A stretch of 64,000 nucleotides of DNA from assembly GCF_018873765.1 (NCBI RefSeq), contig NC_057925.1:6335568-6399567 (forward strand), in the 5' to 3' direction. The notes under the pieces are model-generated. The model was not told the origin of the DNA and ran no database searches. It saw nothing but the letters and a program-made list of their open reading frames with translations. The position numbers and the translations under genes are program-made. Positions 34,351-45,546 of this stretch are shown here, piece by piece. This DNA is from Telopea speciosissima. Taxonomy: Eukaryota; Streptophyta; Magnoliopsida; Proteales; Proteaceae. Numbering within the stretch: position 1 is the stretch's first letter; the number at the start of each line of letters is the position of its first letter.

Positions 34351-37300
34351 CTAGGGCAAGTCTATGTTGTTGTCATGTGCTGTCCAAGAATAGACCTTGC
34401 ATCCCTGAAATCCCCTTGTTAACCATTTGATTCCTTAAGATTGATAAGGTCAACTATTTGATCCTACAAAAATTCTCATGTTAACCATTTGATTCCTTGC
34501 ACTGACAAGGGTCTGTAAATCATATGGTCCCAAATTAATCCATAGTGCTAGTTTATAGGGTAAATTCATTGGTGTTTAGTTTTGTAAAAATCAGGTCAAA
34601 CTGTTTGTCCTAAGTAGATTGATTGACAACCCTAATTAAATGGTTCCAAATCAATCTATGGGACTAGTGTACATGCATGGTTTTAAGAGTCAGTTGATTT
34701 GAATTGAAACCGGGTGATTCTTATTCATTTTCTTCATTAGCCATCTTGAATCGAACCGATTCATGGGCCGATTCTCGAATCCATCATCAAAAAAACCCAA
34801 AATTTAAAGACATTCAAAATCTGAACACAAATTTGATGAAACCATAGAAATCCCGCCAAAAATCCCGCCAAAAGAGTGGAAAAGGAGTAAATGAGGTCGC
34901 ATACCACATTTCATCACTCTCCACACTCTCTCTCTCTGCTTCCCGTCTTCATTTTCTCACAAGGACGTTGCTGATAGCCTGAAAATAATTGTGATTATGC
35001 TACTGTTATGTGTGATAAAATCCAAACCCTATAACAATCAAAACAAGCATTTTGGTTATCGACCTCAGTTCTCATGATTTCAGGTACAGAATCGTCAATT
35101 TTCTCCCGTTTGATTTGATTTAAATATACTCACATTCTGTGAGGAGAAAGCTCAGGAGCTCTAATTTATCAAAATTTCAAGGAGTTAGGGCTTCAAAACT
35201 TGTCGACATAAAGTGCTCAATATGTTGTTTTGGACGTTGGAGATTTGAGAGGCTCCTTGAAGGTAAATGCTTGTCAGATCTTGTTTTGTTTAAATACTTA
35301 TGCTGCTTAAAAGTTTGATTTTCGTCTTCTATGGTAATTTTTAGTTTATTTTTTATTTTTTATTTTTTTATTTCGTTTTTCTTTCTCCTTGTCTGCATTG
35401 GATGCTTGGAAGCCGTGGATTATAACTGATTTGTGTGAGTTCTGGAGTTAATATGACCTTGAGTTCTCGTGAGGTTGAGTTGGAAAATTAGCATTTTATA
35501 TTGCTTTATTAATTGACAAGTGATTCTCTGAGAGTGATACTATAGGAGAGTGACCCAATAAAATCTCACAATCAAAGGAAACCCAATCTATCCGGACTCC
35601 TAAAAATCAGAAATTAAATTAATCCCATAATCAAAGGAAACTAAAGCTATTAACCAAAATAACAAAATGACAACTCAACTCCAATAGAGCAATGTAACTC
35701 AGTGAATGTATACCATTTCTCCCTAGTATTGTGTATCAAATAATTATGTGTACCTGATGTGCACATCAACACTATGTGCTCCTGATGTGAACGGCAACAC
35801 AGTGCACCTTGACTGAAGTCATGTCAGGACTCGGGCAAACCAGTTGGTTATAGTGAATGAACCACTTGAATTATCTCTTACAAGTGGCTTTTAATAATTT
35901 GATCAGTTCCATAACAACAGACAGGTGAATTATTTTTTGCAGGTGGCTTTTAATAATTCAGGAATTCTTACAAGATGAGATCATCCACCACCTTTACATA
36001 GCCAAAGAAGAATTTACTAATATTCTGTTGTATCCTGTTGTTCTTTCTAAGACATGTTCACTTTGTTAGCAACTTTTGTTCTCTGTATATAATCAACTCA
36101 ACTACCCAATATCCTGGCTAAATAAGGTCGGTTATGGATCTTGTTTCACTATCTTTACTTGGGAGGCCTATTGTACTCTGGCCTCTCCATCTTCTTTTGT
36201 TTGCACTTTCTTTTAAGAACTATTATGTTGTGAGATGTGGATTAAATAATGACAAATTACTTCATTATGGGATTCATATTGCTGTCTAATGAGAAACAAT
36301 TCCCCATTATGTTGTGCTATAATTTCCTTGTGCTATGGAGCAACTCAAGATAATGTTGTTGAAACTGTTGGATATTGTTGTTGCAACTCTAGGATAGAAT
36401 TGTTGCTTGATTAAATGGTTTGTTGGCTAAGTTATTAGTGCTTTTTTTGTTGTTTTATTCTATATATTTTAGATTTAGTTGCAGGGTTGCATGTGGTGAA
36501 ACTCTAGGATATGGTTTTTCTTCAGTTTCTACTGAGGTGGTAGGTCTTAATGACTCATACTGTGGCAATTTGTAGATGCTGGAGAAGAGGAAGTGATTTC
36601 CAGACGCGAAGAAGACAAAGCAAGCATCCATGGTGATCCTACCGCCGTCCATTAAACCCCCCCCCAATCCTTCCCTGAAACCCCTCTATCTTATCTAAAA
36701 CCCTAACTTGCAACCCTCCCCTGCATGAGACCAAGTTCAAAGTCATGCTAGCAAAGATCAAGGTTGGTTAATTAACCTTGTATGCTTTTCTTAAATTGTT
36801 GTTTCTGATTCTTTTTGTTTGGGAAACTAAGGCTCCAACAATAAGCCCTGAGGGCTGTTTCTTCTTCTTTCTCGTGCTTGGACCTGCATCAGAAATTCAA
36901 CTAGTTTGAAATCTCTCTAGACTATGGATGACGATAGGAATTACTGGGAGAGTAGCATTTCATGGCATTTTTAGATCATGATAGTTCCTTTTATTGTGTC
37001 AAATTTGGTATTAGAATCCTCTCACCCCCCCACCTCTAAAAAAAATGGTGGGAGTTATCTATATAAATCACTAGAGATTTTGAAGTACTAGAACCTGTGT
37101 ATCAGCATGACAATCCAGATCGCTTGTTCTATCATTCTATCAACATTTTCATTCGTAAGTTGGTTATTTGGCTTTTGAAGAGATGCTTAATGTATTTCTT
37201 TAGTGCTTGTCAGTTTCTTGATCAAAATAGGATTAATTTGTTTAAAATTTTTTTGCAGGGCTATGGATTGGTGGTTTCATGATGCAAGAAATGCAGGTTG

Positions 37301-40300
37301 GGGGCTGGTGAGGGTGTATGTGGGCTGCTCCTCTAATTATTCATGTCATGTTTGAGTCCTGTGGAAAATTCTTTGGGAAGATTATGAAATAAAAGCTTTC
37401 ATTATGCTTCTTCCCTAAGTGGCTTCAAGATAATGTTGTTGAAACTGTCGGATATTGTTGTTGCAACTCTAGGATATTATTGTTGCTTGATTAAGTGGTT
37501 TGTTGACTAAGTTAATGGTGCTTTGTTTGTTGTTTTATTCTACACATTTTAGATTTAGATGTAGGGTTGCATGTGGTGAAACTTTAGGATATGGTTTTTC
37601 TTAGTTTCTACTGAGGTGGTAGGTCTTAATGACTCGTTTATTGATGCAAGGATGATCATGTTTTAAGGCAACTAAATTTGAATCCCAACTGATTTGCTTT
37701 GGCTATATGAATCTTGTTTTGCATTCCCTTCCATTGAAGCCATAGTAGCTGTCAAGTTGTTACAGCTCAAAATCAGACTATAAGATTTGAACCTAAGAAG
37801 TTGAAATGTATGTCCAAGAAGGGTCAGAAACCAACTGTCTCAAACAATATCCCTCTTTCTCTAGTCATGTTCCATTGATGTTTAAAGTTTTTGTTTGTTT
37901 CTTATGTTCTACTGTAAATATTCCTTTGAGTCTATGGTTTTGTTATTAATGGATTTTTTCATTTTACAGAACTTTCCGTGTTGAAATCCCACAAAAAGGA
38001 ACAAAGGAAACACAGCATGAAATGCATGAAAACCTCAATGGTCATCCCTGAAGTCATTGTGGAGCTTCAAGAGCAAGAACTCCGAGAGACTGCCCTAAGA
38101 TATCTCAGTTCATTCCTTGTAGAGGTTTTCTTCTTCAATCTTGCTTTCACATTTATAATGTCAAAGTTTTTGGAAGTCTGTTTTGAGATTTGGGATTTTG
38201 AGCACTGTATACTCTTCAATCGTATGTGTCTGAAAAAGTAAGAATTTTGCACGTGAGGCTTCTTCATTCGTGTTGTTTTTCTTCTCCTTATGTCAGTTTC
38301 AGGGTTTCTTGGCTTGTCTTCTCTGTTGTCGTATTTTAGTTGTACCCTTTTCATTGCAAGGATCAGATGTTGCTATATCAAGATTCAACAAACTCAGTGA
38401 GGGGGGGGGGGCATTAATCTAATATGATCTGATGGATCAGTTAGCAGCAAAAGGTCTTTTGGTCCTCAACCCGTCAAAGAGGTCCTTGCTGAACATTTCC
38501 TTTGCCTTCCATTGGTGATCTCATGGTGGAGTAGCATATTGACTTCAGGACCCCAGCCTTGGGTCTGGGTGATTTTACATTTTATGGATTCCTTATTTTG
38601 AAGTTGTCAGATGGAGAGATAGTCTAGGTGGAATGCAAGACTTGCAATTATATGTAAATGAAAGTTTTGCTCTATCATAATCTTGATAACAACTTCTTTT
38701 AGATGAATCCAATAGACTTCCAACTGGTTTTGGACCATTGCATCTTCTTTTAACCTTAGATTTGTTGAGCATCATGAGGATTTTTTATTGGGTTTGGATG
38801 CCCTTTTGGTTTTGCTTTCTGAATTACTGACTAGAAAGGCTTTTTTATTCCATTTTGCAGTATTTCAGAATGAAATTTAATTTGATTCTCTTACATATGG
38901 TTTTGAAATTTGATGTTCTTTACCTTTCTAAATGACTTTGAAGAACCATAACGCCCATTGATCACATAACACCATACAGGGTATATAATTTGCTTAGTTT
39001 AAGATCATTATTTTTACTTTACCTGTTAGAGTGTTTTAATTGTTATAAGCTATAATGCTAGAAAAACCTTATATTTGACATTTAAAGATCTTACCCAATG
39101 CATTCTAGACAATTCTAGGAAGCTCAGGGCAATGGTTGAGGAGAAGGATACCTCAAGAGGAAAAGTGAAAGGACAGGGGACAGGGACAATGCATTCTAGC
39201 CAATGCATTGGCTAGTTCAAGTATAAATGCTGCCATGCTACAGTTTTGAGTGGTGATATTTTTCAATTTTATTTTTGGTTCTATTAAAAGCTTCTGATCT
39301 TCAGTTTCTCTTTGTTCCAAGCTTATCGAGCAATCTTTCACATCTATTTGAAACTTGATGTAGGTATTTGCACAACACAATGATTTCATCGATGAAATTA
39401 CCTTAGCACTTGGTTTCATCAACACAAATCATCATTGGGAGGATTGTTGCTCTCTCATTGTTCTAGCCCTAATATTTAAAAGAAGCAGCTATTTTGGTGG
39501 ACACTACTAGTCAAGTTCAGGATATCCAAGAAAATAAACAGTTGGAGGCACTTTTTTTTCTGCTTCTTTCAATTCCCATGTATTGGAGATGAATTGAATG
39601 GAGAGCTGAAGGATTCCCAACCCTGGATTGGGTGCCATTTTGTGCAGAATGTCTCATTGATTGCTTTTTTTTTTAATTCTCCTCAGCATGTCTCATTGGT
39701 TGCTTAGTCCTTTCATTTGAGCATACCTTATTTTGGAGGTAGCAAACAAGATTGAGACTGGCTGTGCATGTTTAGAGGTTGGAAGACCAGAAAAAATTTT
39801 CAAATCATGCAAAAGTCGACGGTCATCATGGGCTGGAAAGGTCAAGGGCCTTGTCTGGGACTGTTATCTAAAGGAATAGTTCTACTGCTCGTACTTCATA
39901 AACGTTGAAGTATGAATTTGCTCAAATAATCAGATCAAAATGTTGAAAAAGAAAAAAGGATGGTGAGTGGTGCCATGTCTTCATATGTAGTGAGATTTAT
40001 CAAAAAAAAAATAAATGAAATAATGGTGAGAGAGAGGAAGGTGAACCTACCTTCTAACTAATTCCCATTAGGAAGAAGAGGCCATCTCACTCCAAGGCTG
40101 GTGGTAAATCTTGTGAGTGAGAACTAGGAGAACCCACATTTGAAGTATTTCCCAAGAGCAAGAAGAGGTCAGCTCACTAAAGCTGGACAAGGATGGCCAA
40201 GTGTCATGTGAAGAGAAGATGGGTTATACCGGTGTTCCATCCTAGTTGTGGTGGAAATGGAGAGGGAAGCGGAGGGAGTAGTGTTAATGAGGAATGAACC

Positions 40301-41593
40301 CGACTCAACCATGATCTTTTATGGCCTCTAAAGATTTCGGTTTTCCCAAAATCTGTTTAAGCTTGCTTTTTTAATTTACGTCCTCCACCATGTTTTTCAA
40401 TGAACTACAATGTGTCATGTATTATGTTGGTAGTTCTAATTTTTGTTATTATGGTTATGATTTTGTAATAAAACATGTATGAAAGATTTGTTATTATTTA
40501 TGACAATCTGAGATTATTAATGGGCAATGAATCAAGCTAGTACTATTTCTACCCGCTAACCGTATCTAGTGTTAGAGAGTGATCTTGAATTTAATCATCT
40601 AATTGAGAGCAGTCTTGAAATGGGTAGTGGTTTTGATATTGAGCGTTAATTTTGTTGATCTCCTGTTTTGATTTTACATGTATCTTGCAATTCAGCTCCA
40701 AGCCTACAACACCGCAATTTTCACTTTTCAGCAACCGTCATTGTCACAAGCTTGGAATCCACTACTCCAGCTCCAACACCCCAATTTACAGCAACTCAAA
40801 GTGTTTTCTCTCCTGTTCTCACTGTAATATTAACCTCCCCCCCAAACCACACCACCCAAAAAAACAAATGTAATGATGGTTGTTTCAGCTCAAGGAACAA
40901 AAACACAAAAAATGGAGGGGATAGAATTTCAACATACATAATATAAACCAAAGTTGGTTTGTGATTTCTTGCAAAATCAGTGGAACACAACTTGCTGGCT
41001 TTTAAAATTCAGCTTATCCACAAAAAAGAAAATGGCAGAATCAAATAACAAGATTTCCTCAATATAACAGTTATTTTATGTAGACCATATTTATTCCCTA
41101 ATTGGCTGAAAAATACTTACATTCCAATACTAGAGAAATTATGGAAGCATCTTGTCAATTACATACGGTTACAACCATGTCTACACCCCCAAACCAACCC
41201 AACCCAACCTCCTCCCCCACCACCCACACACAAAAAAAAAAAATCACCGGACAACCATGTCTGATATAGTGATATATATAGAAAACTTCACAGTAGACAG
41301 TGTAGCTCATAGGAGCCTTCTAGCAATGGAATGATAGAACATATGAAGCATCATATTGCTTATTGAGTTGGCCTGCTCTTTGGCTGTCTCCATTAAAGAA
41401 TCCTGCAACCAAAACATTTTTCACCTCAACAAACACACAAATCTTGTAGAAAGAAGACAGTTTCAACTGATCAAAAATACCTGTGCAGCTATAGAACATG
41501 GATTAGATTATACATAGCCTCAAAATCAAGTATCTGGTATTCTAAGATCCTGCAACCAAAACAAGCCTGCTCTTTGTTCGGTTTGGTACTTTT
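34351..41593. other. Gene-free unique and repeat DNA
   Basis: No gene is recognised. A roughly 200-bp segment (AATGTTGTTGAAACTGT ... GGTCTTAATGACTC) at about 36352-36552 is duplicated at about 37432-37635. An exon-like piece at about 37970-38125 has a TTTTACAG acceptor and a GAG/GT donor and encodes VIPEVIVELQEQELRETALR; I cannot assign it or find partner exons. Poly-G runs at 38400. A poly(A/T)-rich and CA-rich stretch covers 40700-41260. The rest shows nothing definable. Confidence 0.4.
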
Positions 41594-41784
41594 TCTGATC
41601 ACCTTGCTCAAGCTTGAGTGCAACTATTTGCATCTTCACATAAAGGATTGGCTCCTCCATACACAACTCCCTTGTCACACCTTCAAGATAAACTATGACA
41701 GCAAAATGTGCAAGCTTGAGCAAATTAATCTGTCTTAAAGTCGGTGGTGAAATTTTGATACAACTGTATTAGAGCATCACCCGC
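41594..41784 (-). pseudogene. RPN9: Fragment of a 26S proteasome RPN9-like (PSMD13) gene
   Basis: On the minus strand after a TTTCAG acceptor (exon from 41784) the translation reads AGDALIQLYQNFTTDFKT. A 2-nt loss shifts the frame, then it continues LLKLAHFAVIV, a deletion, YLEGV, EEPILYVKMQIVALKLEQGDQK. These blocks are in the order of plant RPN9, the non-ATPase lid subunit of the 26S proteasome. The kept splice acceptor argues for a duplicated gene segment rather than a processed copy. The frameshift and the internal loss make it non-functional. A weak first-exon-like match (CTCGTCAATTGTACTCC, then an AAAG/GT donor) lies at about 42838-42905. Confidence 0.65.
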
Positions 41785-43740
41785 CTGAAAGGAAACTTAA
41801 GGAAACAAGTCAAACAACAATATTTTTTAGCATGTCATCCAATTTACGCAGAGAGGCAACTGAGCACATAGAATGTAGAATGCACATCTGTGAAGGAAAT
41901 AATATACAACAAGATCAAGTCAACAACAAACTTATGCAGAAGAGATGACAAACAGCAGGACATCGTGTTACAATTTACTTCAACTGACACATGAAAACCA
42001 AGGTAAATTAGCTGGATCCCATCCACACTTAAAAATAAAAGCTATTACGCTCCAATTTTATCACATTTTCACATGCAGAGGTATGACACCACTTTTCATC
42101 AGGCTTATGCCATAGAGAATTCCACAATATATGCAAACTTAAAGGACAAGGCGATAGTCAGCTTGCAAGCTGTACTTGTTCCCAAAATTTTCAAGATGCA
42201 AATGGAATAGGAGCGGGATATGACCAATTGTCAACAGTCAAGGCATTAGATGGTATTAAAAGATTAGTACCTGTGCTCGTCATGATTGCTTGAATGTGGA
42301 GCACTGCTCCTCACTTTTCTCAGCAAGCAAATTGGAATATGAAAAACCTGTACACAAAAAGAAAGATAGATACTCTGCAGTGATTTTTTGATAAATTACT
42401 GGTCAGATTATCTTTATTTAGACTCAACAATTTTTTCTTTTGTATGTGAAATAAGATTGGTGTGGCTTTAATAGGGAAAAAGCATCGTTTAGTTGTTTTT
42501 CATTTTTTCCCCTAATATTCAGTGAATTTACAAAGAGTTCTTGGGTTACACCTAGCCTCCTAATTTCCTTCAGCTCTTCCTTTTTCTTTGGTGAGGTAAC
42601 CTACTTCAGTTTGTCTACAAAACCAATTATGCATAGGGTTATACCAAATGCAACAGTGCTCCTGAGATTCAGGAATAGAGAGAATTTATTCTCTCAAGGA
42701 ACTATTCCTCCAAATCATATTAGTTGATAGAAGTGGCCAAATAATCAAATCTACGATCCAACCAAGGTGGCCGACTTCTTCGTGGCAGACAACATTATCG
42801 CATCTGTTTGGAACAAGAATAGAAAATTTTGTACCTTTGAATGTATCCTCACAACTCGGAAGCCATGGAGTACAATTGACGAGCTCCTTGTGCCCAGGAA
42901 GCCTGGTCAAAATCTGGGCAGTATGGAGGCAAAATCAAAGAACTGAATCTATGAAAAATAGAGAAGATTTTAAGTAAATATTCATGGAACTTTAACTTTA
43001 AGAATAAAAATACAAAAACAACCACATATGAAGGTCCGACCTTGAGGCAGAAAATAGCAACTGCGTTTTGGGCGCCAAAACAGGGGACCTGCCATGCAAG
43101 CAAATCTGGGCTTCCTCAATGCTGCAACTTTGGTCTTGCTCGACATTCTCATCTCTTGCACTTCGGGAACTTCTGCTTCTTGCTCTAGTGCACAATGGAT
43201 GTATTTTCTCGCACAGTTACTGAGGATAGGATTTTAGAAGCAGATATTGGAACCGTAGTGGTCGATTATACCAACAGTAGCAAAGGAGGGTTTAGAACCT
43301 TCAAAGCGTTCATAGGTAACTAAAATTTCACCCACACCTATGCTACAAGGAGCGAACTCAAAACCCTAGCAGTTGCAGTGAATAATATGTGTGTGTGAGA
43401 GAGAGCGCCAGAGAAAGAGCGAGAGAGCGAGAGAGCGAGAAAGAAAGATAGAGACAGCGAGAGAGCAAGAGAGCGAGAGAGAGAGAGAGCAGACGTAGTA
43501 CCTGTTGCTTCTCCTACAGGTTGTTGATGACATTCCAAGTGGGAAGCACGAATCAGCTGAGAACCCTAGGAGACTGAGGCGAGAAGACGAAAGGGTGTTT
43601 TACGTTTTTAAGTGTATTAGGTATTTCTTTTTCGATTATAGATAGGTATTTCATTTTTGGTAAGACAATACATATTTCGTATAAAAAAAAATACGTATTT
43701 AAGTGTATACCATTGTATACCAAATCAATGCATCATATTT
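41785..43740. other. Region without a recognised gene; GA microsatellite at 43389-43493
   Basis: May contain decayed introns and exons of the RPN9-like fragment on the minus strand, but nothing is secure. At 43389-43493 a GTGTGTG start is followed by GAGAGCGAGA-type repeats about 100 bp long. Serine/leucine-rich frames across it are artefacts. Confidence 0.4.
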
Positions 43741-44660
43741 AACTGTTTTAATCTTACGGTTCGAAAATTACCCCTCAAAAGATTCTTAAATGGGCTGGAC
43801 AGACCAGGAAACCCCGCCCCATATTTTATAGTATAACTTAAAATAGGGTAGGATCGGGCTGGGCCAGGCTTAGCCCAAGGCCTTAACCTTGATCCGGATC
43901 TGACCCTAACAAAGGGTCAGAAGGGTCAGAAATTTCCAGCCCTGACTCGTCTCACGGCCAAATATCTCAACCCAAGCCCTGTTTGTGCATATTGTCAGGG
44001 CGGGTTCGGGCCCACAAAGCCAAACTTGCACCCCTAGGAGGGAGTTTAGGAGAGAATTGGATTTTAGAAAAGATGGGAGCTTAGCAAAATGGTGGAGGGA
44101 TTTTTAGGAGAGAAAAGAGAGAAGATTTAGGAGAGATGGGATAGATAAGTGGGCAGCACATGTGGCTCTTTTCTAGCTCTTTAAATCCCATTTTTGCCCT
44201 CTATCTTCTATTTTCTTCCTTCATATCCTCTAACCCATATCATCCACATAAAGCCCAAAATCTCAATATTGAAATTGAAACTTGCCCATCTCCGAGCAAC
44301 ATTGATGCCGCGTATTAAAATAATCATGAATATTAAATTAACATCATGCATTAAGCAACATTATTCATGTTGTATAATATATTATATGTCAAGATAATAA
44401 ATGATAATATATTAGGTGTTATTTTATGTAAATTTAATAATTTCTCCCTGACCCTCAACTTAGTTCAATTCATGCATCTCTCCCTTCCCCCACTCCATGA
44501 TCAGGGTCAAACAAGGTCAGTCCGGCCAGACCCTAAAGGCAAGTTAGGATTGAATTTTTTAGGCCCTGAATTAGGGTTGGATCGGGCCTGAGCCCAGCTA
44601 AAATCACTCAGGGTTCAGCTAGGGTTTTAAAAAACCCAACCTGACCTAGTTGCAGCCCTA
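43741..44660. repeat. GGGTC-rich and GA-rich repeat block ending TTGCAGCCCTA
   Basis: GGGTCAGAAGGGTCAG-type sequence (43850-44030), a GA-rich stretch (44035-44150), then an AT-rich piece and a GGGTC-rich piece (about 44300-44660) that is the inverted counterpart of about 29813-30150. The right edge TTGCAGCCCTA abuts W3 upstream DNA at 44661, so this is inserted DNA of a non-autonomous family whose left end I could not fix. Confidence 0.5.
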
Positions 44661-44730
44661 CTAGTGACCACCTCATCCACTACACATACCAAACAATGCC
44701 AAAAGTCCTTTTTGTTTCTCCACTGATTCT

Positions 44731-44917
44731 TTTTTTCGCTAAAGATCAGATTGTATTAATATAAGATAGAAGGAAACTACAAAAGCACCTCAACCTGGAC
44801 AACCCCAGATGAGGAGCAGAAAAAATAAAAAAAGATCTAGCTCCCCAACCTTTGGCAATGCCATCAGCAGAGGAGCTAAATCCCAACAAACCTCAACAAA
44901 AACGGAATCTAGATTTC
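44731..44917 (-). mobile_element. Truncated LINE-like insert in the W3 upstream region
   Basis: 187 bp with a T-run at the left edge (reverse A-tail), flanked by CCACTGATTCT at 44720-44730 and 44918-44928. W1 upstream (about 1109-1119) has this word once, the empty site. The sequence GTATTAATATAAGA near the T-run resembles LINE 3' ends in the window. Confidence 0.8.
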
Positions 44918-44984
44918 CCACTGATTCTGCTTTCCACTATACGCTCACTTTTAATATAGTAAAAAACACAATCACATACCTTCC

Positions 44985-45208
44985 ATCACCGATGTTCTTT
45001 CGTCTCCAACCAAAACTCCATGGCCCTAGGACCTCATCCAAGACTTAATCTATATCTCTGATAAAGCGACAGATATATGTTTTTATTATAAAGAAGACTC
45101 CTTTCGTATAGCACTAGCTAAGAATTTGGTTAGATATGGCCAACTTAAGAACTCCGTATACGTTTGTAACTTTTAATCTATCTTTATCTTTTCCCATCAA
45201 AAACAAAA
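44985..45208 (+). mobile_element. Retroposed insert with A-rich end in the W3 upstream region
   Basis: The word CACAATCACATAC occurs just before (about 44967-44979) and just after (about 45212-45224) this stretch, and the inserted DNA ends CAAAAACAAAAAA. W1 upstream has the word once (about 1154-1166). The contents match no repeat I know and could be the 3' end of a reverse-transcribed cellular RNA. Edges are good to a few bases. Confidence 0.65.
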
Positions 45209-45280
45209 AAGCACAATCACATACATTCATTAATTATTGACTAGTGGCCTGCATGGTTGAAGCTGACTGTCCACAACTAT

Positions 45281-45287
45281 TATAAAG
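45281..45287 (+). promoter_or_regulatory. Candidate TATA box of W3
   Basis: TATAAAG in CAACTATTATAAAGCCT, the same block as in W1 but 260 bp before the ATG, because about 130 bp has been inserted in the leader. Confidence 0.4.
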
Positions 45288-45355
45288 CCTCAGTTTATTT
45301 TTCATAGATTGAAAGGGGGGAGGGGGAGGGGGAGGGGGAGGGGGGGGGAGGGAGC

Positions 45356-45488
45356 AATTTGGGGGGCGCAAAATAACAATTAATCCAACCTCGAGCAGTG
45401 TGTTTGGGTAGGATGGTTAAATCATCATTTCGGGCCATATGAGGGGACAGCACTCTGCTGTCGGGGCTGCGGACAGCAGAGGATAACA
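45356..45488. mobile_element. MITE-like insert in the W3 leader
   Basis: Relative to W1, about 130 bp lie between the G-rich run and CTCTCTCTCACAC. The stretch has a GACAGCACTCTGCTGTC palindrome and a GTGTTTGGGTAGGATGGTTAAATC phrase related to the GGCAGGGGTAAGGTGGTCAT core of the MITEs elsewhere in the window. Exact ends are uncertain. Confidence 0.5.
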
Positions 45489-45546
45489 TTCTCTCTCTCA
45501 CACACAAGTATAAATGTTTCTGAAAACAAGGAGGAAGAAATAAGGT

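Noticed and set aside
40652..40946. Two overlapping plus-strand frames of 73 and 92 codons
   Set aside because: No domain, no splice or codon pattern, and CA-rich composition; likely chance.
43338..43538. Serine/leucine-rich open frame
   Set aside because: Created by the GAGAGCGAGA microsatellite at 43389-43493.
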